Source: Wurfbainia villosa (taxonomy: Eukaryota; Streptophyta; Magnoliopsida; Zingiberales; Zingiberaceae). Taken from it: a DNA stretch of 64,000 nucleotides. Below, piece after piece: positions 23,014-33,334 of the stretch (positions are counted from its first letter, which is position 1; each line of letters begins with the position of its first letter). The notes under the pieces are model-generated. The model did no database searches. It saw only the letters and a list, made by a program, of their open reading frames with translations, and was not told the origin of the DNA. The stretch spans positions 61,714,325 to 61,778,324 of the forward strand of contig CM046005.1 in NCBI GenBank assembly GCA_025175895.1, given 5' to 3'. Made by a program: the position numbers and the translations under genes.

Positions 23014-24439
23014 GAGGCAGATGCAAAGGCGACTCAAATCCTGCAGTGCGGGCTATCCAAGGAGGAGCTGAACCGAGTCAGACCCTTCATCAGCGCAAGA
23101 GATCTTTGGACGAGGCTGATCGAGTTACACGAAGGATCGGATCAAGCTAAGGTTTGCAAACGTGATTTGTTGTTCAATAAATTGTACACACTAAAAATGC
23201 AGGAACACGAGACGGCAACACAATTGCACGCCCGCGTCCAGGACATCGTCAACAACCTACACGCAATCGGGCAAAAGGTCGAAAACCGCGACCTTATTAG
23301 GTATGTTCTAAACTCCTTTCCGAGGACTACCTTGTGGGCATCCATGGTCGACGCCTACAAGGTTTCCAAGGACCTTTCTAAAGTTAGAATAGACGAATTA
23401 TTCTCGATTTGAATTACATGAAGCGATCCAACTCGGAACCCGAGAGAGGTATAGCCTTGTTTGCGAGGTTCAAAGAAGAAGAAAATGCAAGCAAGCCACC
23501 ACCAACCGAGGAGGAAGGCAGTCGAAGAAGAAGTTGACCGGAGTTGGAGAACTAATGAACCTAGCTCGAAGGATAGCCAAGGGACGAAAGCGAACCACGA
23601 CTCGACCCAACCAAGGTAAGCCTAAAAGTTCTAATATTAGGTGTTATGAGTGTAACAGGTTTGGACATATCAAGTTCGAGTGCCCCAAGCTCAACCACCA
23701 AGCACCTAAGCACAAGAAGGCCCTCAACGCGACATGGGAAGAAGCGTCATCCGAAGAAGACGAAGACCACGTCTTCATGGCGAAATCGATTGAGTCAGAC
23801 ACGGAGACCGAACCTGAACTTGAGTCAGAACCTGAGGATGACTCGGACTACGAAGCTACCTTCAAGTCAAGCCACGGATACACATCCGGTTCAAAAGATA
23901 CCCTTAAAGTAAGTCGAACTTTATTTAATACTTTACAAAATACGGTTAGGTTTTTGTCTAGGAAATTAGTTAAATCCGAGTCCAAGGTCGAGACCCTGGT
24001 TGAGGAGGTCAAACTCCTCAAACACAAGGTCTCCCTAACCTGTTCGACTAGTCGAGTTCAAGAGAAAGACTCAACTCGGGTTGAAAAACTCGAAGTTGAG
24101 AACTCACTCTTGAAAAGTCAAGTCAAAGATCTTAGGAACATGTTGGAAAGGTTCACTTCGGGATCCAAAGGACTTGACCTCCTACTTGGATCTCAAAGGG
24201 CCGTGTACAACAAGGCTGGACTAGGGTTTAACTCAAACACAACTAATAGGTCATATATGTCGATTGTAAGTCGACATAGGAAACATGTCCAAGCATGGGT
24301 CCCTAAGAACCTTTTGATTTCAACTCTAGGATCCAACCCGTACTGGATTCCCAAGGACCAAATCCACTATGTGGATAGACCGAACCGATTCAACCATCTA
24401 GGGGGAGCCAGTACAAAACATGTTTGTGCTTTAACTTAG
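23014..24439 (+). pseudogene. Element B Gag, central and C-terminal piece, frameshifted
   Basis: Coding runs VEADAKATQILQCGLSKEEL to a TGA at 23410, where element C at the same place keeps the frame (ELFSDFELHEQ), so bases were lost here. The C-terminal part (23534-24439) is open and carries an intact zinc knuckle CYECNRFGHIKFEC near 23640, an acidic Glu/Asp-rich linker and a coiled coil (VEKLEVENSLLKSQVKDL). It ends at TAA/TAG after KHVCALT. Gag of this element cannot be made as one protein. Confidence 0.82.
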
Positions 24440-24657
24440 AAATTGCATGTTTTAACTTAGAAAGTTTGTGCTTTAACTTAGAAATTGCATGCTTTAACTT
24501 AGAAAGTTTGTGCTTTAAAACTTGTGAACTCACTTAGAACACGAACATAACCAACAAAAATTCTTCGAAAAGATTGAGCCTCGGGGAGCCTCTTTTCAAA
24601 AACATAACCAACTAAAATTCTTCGAAAAGATTGAGCCTCGGGGAGCCTCTTTTCAAA
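24428..24657 (+). repeat. Two short tandem repeats between gag and pol of element B
   Basis: About 42-bp units built on CTTTAACTTAGAAA repeat at 24430-24526. A 57-bp block (with TTCGAAAAGATTGAGCC) is duplicated at 24544-24600 and 24601-24657. Element C has the first repeat with a different unit number and only one copy of the second. Confidence 0.8.
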
Positions 24658-25036
24658 AATAACCAGTTAGACTAGGAAATAGTCTTAGGTGAGTCAAGTC
24701 ATCATTTTCTTGAAAATGGCTTTGTCTAAGGAAGTGGTCGATGATCCGATAAAAGAAGGCCTCTGCGCCTCGCCACGACCTGGAAGCCATGATCTTGAAA
24801 AGGTAAACTTGACAAGCCTAGGGTTAAATCCAAATCTAACATAAAATTACTTGAACCTAAATCCACTTAATCAACTTAATCAGAAGTCATCTCACAAAAA
24901 AAACATAAGTATAACATGCTTGATCATATAGACACAGGTGAGATGACCTAGGTCTAAAAACTTACAACCAATTTAAAAAAAATATATATATAAATTCTAA
25001 CATCCAATCCAACCACCTTGTGTGTAGGATCAATGG
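24658..25036 (+). other. Gag-pol spacer of element B
   Basis: The stretch is non-coding in all frames as far as I can see. It is closely matched in element C at 37990-38370, so it is an ordinary part of this family and not decay. A gap of this kind implies that pol was not simply read through from gag in these copies. Confidence 0.6.
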
Positions 25037-25303
25037 ATGTTGGACAGCGTTTGCTCCCGACACATGACCGGGGATCAACTCAAATTCACAAAGCTTCGAT
25101 TCAAACGACAAGGATCGGTAGCCTTTGGGAATAACGGCAAGCTCAAAATCATCGGATCAGATGATATCGAGCTTAACTCGAATTTTGTTATTAAAAATGT
25201 ATTACTTGTAGAAAGTTTTGAATATAACCTGCTTAGCGTAAGCCAATTATGTGACAATAACTATAAGGTCATATTTCTAGAAAACGAATGCGTAATTAAT
25301 TAA
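25037..25303 (+). pseudogene. Element B protease region
   Basis: It encodes MLDSVCSRHMTGDQLKF, where the family active site is DSG, so the glycine next to the catalytic Asp is Val here. The frame stops at 25301, shortly before the GAG-pre-integrase part. Both the active-site change and the break point to a non-functional protease. Confidence 0.78.
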
Positions 25304-25383
25304 AACAAATAATAATTCTTAAGGGAACTAGAAATAACAACATTTACACTATTAACTTAACTAACTCCTCAACTAAGTGTCTT

Positions 25384-28107
25384 ATGACACGGCAAGAGGA
25401 ATCATGGTTGTGGCACCGACGACTCGGTCACTCACACCCAAGACTCATCCACAAGATGAGTCAGAGTGACTTAGTTAGAGGTTTGCCTAACCTCAATAAC
25501 TTGGATAATAAAATCTGTAATGCTTGTCAACAAGGAAAACAACCTAGGACACAACACAAGTTAACTAACCAAGAACGAACCTCAAGTGCACTTGAGCTCC
25601 TGCATATGGATCTATTCGATTCACATGGAGCCAAGTCACTCAATAGAAGTCAATATTGCTTAGTCATAATTGACGACTACTCCAAGTTTACCTGGGTTAG
25701 GTTCATCAAACATAAAAATGATACCCTAGATCAATTAATCAATCTATTCAAATTAATCGAGAATCAAAAAAACCTTAAGGTTAAAAGACTTAGAAGCGAT
25801 CATGGTGGTAAATTCGAAAATCAAAGGTTCACTGACTTCTGTAACCTAAATGGATACCACCATGAATTCTCTTGCCCTAGGACCCCTCAACAAAATGGCC
25901 TAGTGGAGCGGAAAAACCGAACTCTACAAGAACCCACTAGGACCATGTTGAACGAATACGACCTACCCGATAGGTTTTGGGCAGAAGCCGTTAGCACGGC
26001 TTGCTATGTCCAGAATAGGATCCTTATGGTAAAGAGGCACCTTAAGACCTCGTACGAGATTTATCACAATAAAGTGCCCAACATCAAGTACTTTAGGGTA
26101 TTTGGATGTAAGGTACATATCTTAAACACTAAGAACCACCTAGGGAAATTCAAATCCAAAACCTCCACCGGAATCTTCTTAGGATACTCAACCACGAGTA
26201 GGGCCTATAGGGTATATAACCACGATACCCTTAAAGTCGAAGAGACTATTAATGTAGTGTTCGATGAAGTACCCGAACCTACAAAACCCTTAATGACCCC
26301 AAGTGTTGAGCCCACTGATACCAAACTCGTCTCTGACCCTGAGATCGAGTCTAATCCACATCAACCAACTTCTCTTGTCGACCAAGTGACAAGTGATCCG
26401 AGTCAAACTAGTGTTCAACCAAGTCACCCCATTGATCAAGCATTAGATGACACAAACCCAACCCAATCTAGGATTCAGACTAACCACCCTATCGATCAAG
26501 TGATAGGAGATCCTAATCTAGGAGTTCGAACTAGAGCATCCTATAGGAACCTTAGTCAAATTTCCTTAATTTCAAAGATAGAACCCAAATCAATTGAACA
26601 AGCTCTTCTTGATCCCGATTGGATTATTGCAATGCAAGAAGAGCTAGCTCAATTTACTAGGAATGAAGTGTGGGAATTAGTACCACCACCTAAAGACAAA
26701 ATGATAATTGGAACAAGGTGGGTGTTTCGAAATAAGCTTGATGATAAAGGTGAAGTAGTTAGAAACAAGGCTAGGTTAGTTGCCAAAGGGTTTAGTCAAG
26801 TCGAAGGCTTAGATTATGACGAAACCTATGCCCCAGTAGCTAGACTCGAATCCATTCGAATGTTGCTAGCTTATGCCGCACATCGAGGATTTAATCTGTT
26901 TCAAATGGATGTTAAGTCGGCATTCCTAAATGGATACATTAAAGAAGAAGTTTATGTTAGCCAACCCCCCGGATTCGAAAATCTAGATAAACCCGATCAT
27001 GTTCTAAAACTTAAGAAAGCTCTCTATGGACTTAAACAAACTCCTCGAGCTTGGTACGAGAGACTTTCAATCCATCTTAAGTCAAAAGGGTTTAACCAAG
27101 GCTTAGTTGACCCAACTCTCTTCGTAAAAACCTTAGGTAAAGAAATATTCATAGCTCAAATTTACGTAGACGATATAATTTTTGGAACCTCTAACTCAGC
27201 CCTACTAAACGAGTTCGTTTCGCTCATGGAAAGTGAGTTCGAAATGAACTTGGTAGGCGAGTTAAGTTTTTTTTTAGGTCTACAAATTAAACAAACTAAG
27301 GATGGTATATACCTATATCAACAGAAATACACTAAGGAGTTAATTAAAAGATTTGGAATGCAAGACGCTAAGGTAATAAACACCCCAATGGCGATTAATG
27401 TTAACATAGGAGAAGACCTAGAAAGTAAGTCCATTGACTTAAAGTACTATAGGAGTGCGATAGGAAGTCTCCTATACTTAACTGCGAGCCGACCCGACAT
27501 CCTATTCGCAGTAAGTATGTGCGCCAGATTTCAAACCTGTGCTAAGGAGTCTCACCTAACCCTAGTTAAGCGTATCCTTAGATATCTTAAGGGTACACTT
27601 AACGTTGGTATTTGGTACCCTAGATCTACGAAGTTCAAACTAATCGGCTACTCCGATTCGGACTATGCCGGTAGTAAGATCGATAGAAAGAGCACAAGTG
27701 GTTGTTGTCAACTTCTCGGCTCGAGTCTAGTGAGTTGGTGTAGTAGGAAGCAACATTGTGTCGCTTTATCTACCACCGAAGCCGAATACATCGCGATGGG
27801 TGAGTGTGTCATGCAGCTTCTTTGGATGAAGCACACTCTCCGCGAATTTAAGTTAGACTTTACGAATACTAAACTTCACGTAGATAACATTAGTTCAATT
27901 AATCTTACAAAGAATCTGATATGTCACTCTAGGACCAAATATATAGAGGTCAAACACCATTTTATTCGAGAACATGTGGCCAACAGAGCCATACAACTCG
28001 AATACGTCGAATCGAAGTCCAACTTGGCAGACCTATTTACTAAACACCTACCCGAAGCCGAATTTAGTCTATTAAGACGAAAATTGGGCATGTGCGTAAT
28101 AGAATAG
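25384..28107 (+). CDS. Element B pol: integrase, RT and RNase H
   Basis: This open frame of 907 codons is the longest in the window. Order: GAG-pre-integrase ([22 protein letters not shown]; residues about 9-60), integrase with Asp76, Asp139 and Glu175 (DD35E), a linker, RT from about residue 430 with YVDD at 594-597, and RNase H with [10 protein letters not shown] and [11 protein letters not shown] near 755-805. It ends [10 protein letters not shown]. All catalytic residues I checked are present. The annotated start is only the first start-like codon after a break in the protease region. The natural protein would begin upstream, so the frame is long but probably not expressed correctly. Confidence 0.85.
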   Translation: MTRQEESWLWHRRLGHSHPRLIHKMSQSDLVRGLPNLNNLDNKICNACQQGKQPRTQHKLTNQERTSSALELLHMDLFDSHGAKSLNRSQYCLVIIDDYSKFTWVRFIKHKNDTLDQLINLFKLIENQKNLKVKRLRSDHGGKFENQRFTDFCNLNGYHHEFSCPRTPQQNGLVERKNRTLQEPTRTMLNEYDLPDRFWAEAVSTACYVQNRILMVKRHLKTSYEIYHNKVPNIKYFRVFGCKVHILNTKNHLGKFKSKTSTGIFLGYSTTSRAYRVYNHDTLKVEETINVVFDEVPEPTKPLMTPSVEPTDTKLVSDPEIESNPHQPTSLVDQVTSDPSQTSVQPSHPIDQALDDTNPTQSRIQTNHPIDQVIGDPNLGVRTRASYRNLSQISLISKIEPKSIEQALLDPDWIIAMQEELAQFTRNEVWELVPPPKDKMIIGTRWVFRNKLDDKGEVVRNKARLVAKGFSQVEGLDYDETYAPVARLESIRMLLAYAAHRGFNLFQMDVKSAFLNGYIKEEVYVSQPPGFENLDKPDHVLKLKKALYGLKQTPRAWYERLSIHLKSKGFNQGLVDPTLFVKTLGKEIFIAQIYVDDIIFGTSNSALLNEFVSLMESEFEMNLVGELSFFLGLQIKQTKDGIYLYQQKYTKELIKRFGMQDAKVINTPMAINVNIGEDLESKSIDLKYYRSAIGSLLYLTASRPDILFAVSMCARFQTCAKESHLTLVKRILRYLKGTLNVGIWYPRSTKFKLIGYSDSDYAGSKIDRKSTSGCCQLLGSSLVSWCSRKQHCVALSTTEAEYIAMGECVMQLLWMKHTLREFKLDFTNTKLHVDNISSINLTKNLICHSRTKYIEVKHHFIREHVANRAIQLEYVESKSNLADLFTKHLPEAEFSLLRRKLGMCVIE

Positions 28108-29135
28108 GTGCTTGCAAATTATATGTTCTTACTACTATTTCTTTAATTTCATTTTTATGGAACTAGCATTGGACATACCTTAGATATCATGCACCTATAG
28201 ATTTAAGGAGCCAGTACATCTCACAACACATAGGACTAATGTGTTTGTGTACTTAGCCACGTAGATGGGCATGAGATGTTAGGACCTTACTCCTAGTTCC
28301 AGATGTAGAGCTAGTGCATCGCTATGAACCACGGAGTATAATCATACATACTAACCGACTTTGACCAGGACTGGTTGATCCTTCATATCAATCAAGCCAA
28401 ATATGAGTCGAACATTTTATAGATGAACTTATTTTCAGTATATTATTTTTAAAAATAATGTGGAACATGCTTGGACTTTAAAATTAATACTTATTCCACA
28501 CACACCCTTGCTTTTTTTTCGATATATGGCAAAAGGGGGAGAAACAGGCCAAAGTTAAGGGATCGACCAAAGTTAAGGGATCAGCCAAAGTTAAGAAATC
28601 GGCCAAAGTTAAGGGATCAATTTTTTTTTTATGGACAAGGCTTACTTAACTTTAAGTTAACAAAACAAGTTAAGGGAATTCTTAACTTACAAGTTAAGGG
28701 AATTCTTAACTTAAACATATTTAGTTAACTTGTTTTAAGGGAATTCTTAACTTAAACATATTTAGTTAACTTGTTTTTGTTAACAAATAATTTACTTAAC
28801 TTTAAGTTAACTTGTTAACAAAACGAAAGTAAAGGCCAAGGTTAAGAAATCATTTTCTTAACTTAAAACTTATTTTAAATACTATGGCCAATATTAATTA
28901 ATTTCGGTTACTTAATTCTTTTTTAGTAGCAAATATCAAGGGGGAGAGTTAAAACTCTTTCTCAAGTACTCACCTTCGGTCAAGGGGGAGGATTCCTCAA
29001 GGGGGAGCACTTGAAAAAGAGTTTTTATATACTCCTGCTCATTCATGCATATCTCTTACTCATTTTACTTAATGCACTTAATTTATTTTTCTTAACTTTG
29101 TATGCGGGTTTGCCATAAATCAAAAAGGGGGAGAT
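28108..29135 (+). other. Non-coding tail of element B with repeated polypurine tracts
   Basis: The first 250 bp contain a block around GGAGCCAGTACA that is conserved in element C (41545) and in the remnant at 32590. Next come short repeats of CCAAAGTTAAGG (28548-28615) and of TTAACTT/AAGTTAA words. Polypurine runs of the form AAGGGGGAG occur near 28530, 28940, 28983 and 29000 before the final PPT. No protein domain is seen. Confidence 0.75.
29122..29134 (+). other. Polypurine tract of element B
   Basis: AAAAAGGGGGAGA directly precedes the 3' LTR at 29136. Confidence 0.88.
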
Positions 29136-30250
29136 TGTTGGTGCAGTAGGCACCTAAGTCGAACCTGAGTTTTGATTATAGCAAAAGATACAAAGTTAAG
29201 ATCATATCGTTTTCTCACGAGCTGAATCGAGTGTGCAGAAGATTGCTATAGCTGGAGCTGAAGGCTAGCGACACCCGGAGGAAGCCGCGATGGTCGGGCG
29301 ACACTTGAGTGACTTTGGAGGGAGCCGAAGGAATCAAGTGGAAGGCCGCAAGCAAAAGCGACACGTAAGTATCGAGGTAAGCTCATGTGTGCGAGCGTAA
29401 GTGAGGTCGTATCCTCTTTACGGGGATAATCTTAAGCGTAGATCCGACCAAAGACATCTTATAGATGGTCTAGGTCGAGATCGGATGGTCGACGACCATC
29501 GAAATTATGTTTTTGTTGAGCTAATTTTGACTTGCAGCAAGCATCATCAGCTACTTGAGGACTCGATGCGCCAAACAATGATCGAAGGTCGCGATCGACG
29601 ATGTCGCCATCGGTCGATCGATGATGGCCATCGATCGATGGTCAATGATCAGATTCGAGGAGTCAAGGCTTATCACCCCATTTCAAGGAGATTGGTGTTC
29701 AATTTTGATTGGCTAGGGTTCCTCTCGAAAAGGGGCTCAAAGGCTATAAAAGGAGGGCCAAACCTAGGGTTTCATCAACAATTCTAAGTGCTCAAAAGCT
29801 TCCTCAACGCTGTGACTCTCCGACGACTCTACGACAATGAAGTGCTGCCAACAACCCTAGCTTAAGGTCTTTCTTTTTAGTTGTTGGTATAATCCTTGTT
29901 ATTGTTTTCAATATTACAATTCTTTTACTCGAGGTTTTTCTATCGTTGCATTTTACTTTAATAGAAGAGAGGGTTTGTCTCTCTATCATTTTGCTTCGAA
30001 AGTTTTTTTTGTAATCGTCAAACTCCTACCTCCAACGAGGAGGAGTGTTTTAGTGAATTGCCCTCCGTACATGGTCTAGGACCGTTAGGGCCTTGGAGTA
30101 GTAGCCGAAGGCTACGAACCAAGTAAAAAATAAACTTGTCTCTTTTTGTTTCATTTACTTTTCCACTGCACTCAATTCTTTTGATACGAACTCGAAGAAA
30201 AAGGTTTTTCGCTATTCACCCCCCCTCTAGCGAACCGCATCGATCCAACA
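29136..30250 (+). repeat. Element B 3' LTR
   Basis: This LTR of 1115 bp runs TGTTGG to CCAACA. Its TATA box is at 29743-29752. The block 29545-29640 differs strongly from the matching 12969-13070 block of the 5' LTR. Confidence 0.9.
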
Positions 30251-30255
30251 ATTCC
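30251..30255. other. Target-site duplication ATTCC (right) of element B
   Basis: It is the partner of 12554-12558. The caulimovirid frame resumes here. Confidence 0.92.
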
Positions 30256-31469
30256 AAGATATACTCAAAATTCGATTTAAAATCAGGTTTTAATTAGATT
30301 GCCATGGATCCTTCATCTGTGGATTGGACGACTTTCATTAGTCCTTCAGGATTATATGATTGGCTAGTAATGCCATTCAAACTTAAAAATGCTCCCGCTG
30401 CTTTTCAATGGAAAATGGATAACTGCTTTCAAGGTACAGAAAATTTTATAGCAGTTTATATTGATGACATTTTGGTATTTTCCTCTTCGGAGAAGGAGCA
30501 TATTGGTCATTTGGAGGCTATGTTAAAAATTTGTGAAGACAATGGTCTAATTCTTACGCCTACGAAGTACAAGTTGGCTACTCCAAAAATTGAATTTCTT
30601 GGAGCTGAGATAGGAGAAGGAAAATTACGACTTCAACCTCACATCATCAAGAAGATTATTGAGTTCAAGGAAGAACTACTCAAAACCAAAAGTGGCCTAA
30701 GATCATGGCTAGGCGTCCTAAACTATGCAAGAACTTATATCCCAAATTTAAGTTCCAAGCTAGGACCTCTTTACGAGAAAACATCACCACATGGGGACAA
30801 GAGGATGAAGCCATCAGATTGGGAGATTGTAAAACAAATCAACGCCCAGGTCCAGCAGTTACCAGACTTAGAAATTCCTCCGAAGAAGGCTTATATTATT
30901 CTTGAAACAGATGGTTCAATGACAGGATGGGGGGAATTTGTAAGTGGAAGAAGGCTAAGTATGATTCCAGAAGCACAGAAAGAATATGTGCCTATGCACA
31001 TGGAAAGTTTCCCACAGTTAAATCAGCAATTGAAGCAGAAATATATGCTGCGATGGAAACTATGAGTGCTCTTAAGATTCACTACCTTGATAAAGAAGAA
31101 ATTACTTTGAGAACTAATTGTCAAGCTATAATCAGTTTTCATAACAAAACTTCCAAAAACAAGACGTCATGTGTCAGATGGATGGCTTTCACAGATTTTA
31201 TCACCAGAATAGGAGTCAAGGTGAATTTTGAGCATGTTGATGGGAAGCTTAATATTTTTGCTGATTTGTTATCACGACTTGTTGAAGGACAAGAAATGGT
31301 TAACATGATCAGAACCGAGGATGAGTTTACAAGAATCTTTCATCTTGAGGTAACCACATCTGTTGATTATAAATTGTTAACCCAATATGAAACTCTCATT
31401 GCAGCAACAAAGAAGGATATATTCCTTCCTGAAGAGCACGAAAAAAGAAAAAAGAAAAAAGATGGCTGA
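30256..31469 (+). pseudogene. Endogenous caulimovirid RT-RNase H, broken
   Basis: It continues the RT fragment at 12380-12558. The RT catalytic YIDD is at 30457-30468, and thumb and connection parts follow. A TAG at 30295 interrupts the frame. Near 30935-30960 the frame shifts into the RNase H part, whose end (VDGKLNIFADLLSRL) is in the other frame. The polyprotein ends in a Lys-rich run and TGA at 31467-31469. It is similar to badnavirus-like and related pararetroviral pol. The genus cannot be fixed by eye. It is a fossil copy that cannot produce the viral enzyme. Confidence 0.85.
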
Positions 31470-31683
31470 CATTGAAGAAAGTGCCATCCAACAACTTTCC
31501 TTCGCCTTGAAGGAATTCGAGCTAATCCAACAAGCAAAGGAATCTGACTTTTATTGCAGAAGACATTGGGAAGGACCAAGGCAAAGTTACTTCATTGCTA
31601 AGTCTCATGAGATAGGAAAAGTGAGACGAGACATCTGGAAGATCTCTAATACTTTAAGTGATATCTACAGAGACATAAGGTAG
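31462..31683 (+). CDS. Small ORF overlapping the end of the caulimovirid polyprotein
   Basis: The 73-codon frame begins at ATG 31462, which overlaps the polyprotein stop as ATGGCTGA. Such overlap is typical of genes translated by termination and reinitiation. The product is predicted to be helical and charged (MADIEESAIQQLSFALKEFE), without a recognisable domain or membrane segment. The intact frame next to a broken polyprotein may simply reflect its short length. I do not recognise the protein family. Confidence 0.55.
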   Translation: MADIEESAIQQLSFALKEFELIQQAKESDFYCRRHWEGPRQSYFIAKSHEIGKVRRDIWKISNTLSDIYRDIR

Positions 31684-32020
31684 ATGCCACCGTAAAAGCA
31701 TGGTGAGCCCAATGAAAAGGGAAGATTTAAAGGACTGAACCCCGAGGAGCCGTCCTTATCAATCACAAGTAATATAGGTGTAAAGTAGTAAGTGTGAACT
31801 GTAAAACCTTAAATAATAGAAAAGGTTATCTAATCCGAAGGACTGATGGGGCCCAATGAGCACCCACTTCATTTTTTATACAACCTTTACTCATTATATA
31901 AGGCCAGGAGTGCTAAGAGGTTTGACACACTCGAGCATCACCAAGCAAGTCATTTCTACTTCAGAGAGTAGTTTGAGAGTTTTAAGTTTGTTCTTTGAGA
32001 GTTCCAAGTTTGAAGTTTAA
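31684..32020 (+). promoter_or_regulatory. Caulimovirid intergenic region with TATA box
   Basis: The region follows the last viral ORF, where pararetroviruses carry the promoter of the pregenomic RNA. TATATAAGG at 31895-31903 is a good TATA match. About 115 bp of presumptive leader remain before the sequence changes to copia RNase H at about 32021. No viral tRNA-Met primer site is left. Confidence 0.55.
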
Positions 32021-32022
32021 AT

Positions 32023-32553
32023 GAGTTCGAACTAATCGACTACTCTGACTCAGATTATGTCGGTAGTAAACTTGATAGGAAAAGTACAAGTGGCTACTGC
32101 CAACTCCTAGGATCAAGTCTAGTGAATTGGTGTAGTAGAAAACAATATTGTGTTGCTTTGTCTACTACCGAAGCAGAATACATAGCTATGGGTGAGTGTT
32201 TAGCTCAACTTCTTTGGATGAAGCACACTCTAAAAGACTTCCAACTAAACTTTAGCAATACTAAAGTCATGATTGATAACATTAGTTGAATTAATTTGAC
32301 TAAAAATCCTATATATCATTCTAGAACTAAACACATAGAGGTAAAACACCATTTTATAAGAGAACATGTAGCTAATGGAAATGTAAAACTTGAATGCATA
32401 GAATCAAAATCGAACCTAGCAAACATTTTTACTAAGCCATTATCTGATGCAGAGTTCCGCTTGCTTGGACGAAAACTAGGAATGTGCGTAGTAGAGGACT
32501 TATCTTTACTTATTATTTATCATTTTCTTTTATACTACATGGAACTAGTATAG
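32023..32553 (+). pseudogene. Copia RNase H C-terminal remnant
   Basis: The frame encodes [35 protein letters not shown] and [16 protein letters not shown], matching the RNase H of element B. A TGA at 32287 breaks it (DNIS-stop-INLTKN). The reading frame is otherwise continuous to 32553, running past the position where B ends (GMCVIE against GMCVVEDLSLL). Confidence 0.85.
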
Positions 32554-33334
32554 GACTTACCTTAGAAAGCATGAGCCTATAGTTTTAAGGAGCCAGTACA
32601 CCTAACAACACATAGGTTTAATGTGATTATGTACTGAGCTACGTAGATGGGTGTGAGATGTCAGGACCTTACTCCTGATTCCAGATGTAGAACAAGTGCA
32701 TCAACATGAATCATGGAGTATAATTTTTCAAAATAACCATCTCTAATCAAGACTTATTTGATTATCTAATATCAATTGAGTCACGATAGAGTTGAAAATT
32801 TCTATAAGGGCAATTTATTAGATGAGTTATGTTAAAAATATTATTTTATAAAAAGGGCACATGCTTGTATTAAAAAAAAATTGTAATTTCCTTTATCATT
32901 TGAACTTATAATGCTTTTTCATATGTGGCTAACATTAATAAAAGCACCTTTCATAAAATTATTTTTGATATATGGCAAAGGGGGAGAAAGGTTAACGTTA
33001 AGAGGTTAATAAAGTTAAGAGGTTAATAAAGTTAAGAGGTTAATTTTTTTAAAAAGTTAAAAACTTAGTTTTTGTTTTTTAAGAAAGGAGAACTTAGTTT
33101 GTGTTAACTTTTTTTTCGAAAAAGTTGAGAAAGGTTTCGAATAGTTAAGAACTAGTTTTTGTTTTTCAAGAAAGGAGAATTAGTTTGTGTTTTTCAAAAC
33201 TCACCTAGGGTTAAGGGGGAGGTAACCTTGAGGGGGAGGTATTGAAAAATGTTATTACTTACTATTCTCGTATGTTAACACTTACATTTCTCTTAACTTT
33301 GAATTAGTTTGTCATAGATCAAAAAGGGGGAGAT
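32554..33334 (+). other. Non-coding tail of the older copia remnant
   Basis: It keeps the GGAGCCAGTACA block (32588-32700) and polypurine runs near 32978, 33212 and 33231, then the PPT at 33320-33333. Repeats of GTTAAGAGGTTAATAAA lie at 32995-33045. No coding sequence is seen. Confidence 0.7.

Larger units (their letters stand above)
12559..30250 (+). mobile_element. Element B: SIRE-like copia element, nested
   Basis: It is a complete TG...CA element with ATTCC on both sides. It has LTRs 12559-13677 and 29136-30250, a tRNA-iMet PBS, gag, pol and PPT. Element D (14106-23008) sits inside its gag. Without D and one target duplication it is about 8.8 kb. The Gag-PR-IN-RT-RNase H order and the long non-coding tail before the 3' LTR fit the SIRE/Maximus branch, although I cannot run a phylogeny. 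Confidence 0.9.

Noticed and set aside
30251..31683. Possibility that the viral fragment is a live, replicating virus genome
   Set aside because: The coding sequence has a stop, a frameshift and large missing parts, and is interrupted by a 17.7-kb element. It is a fossil integrant.
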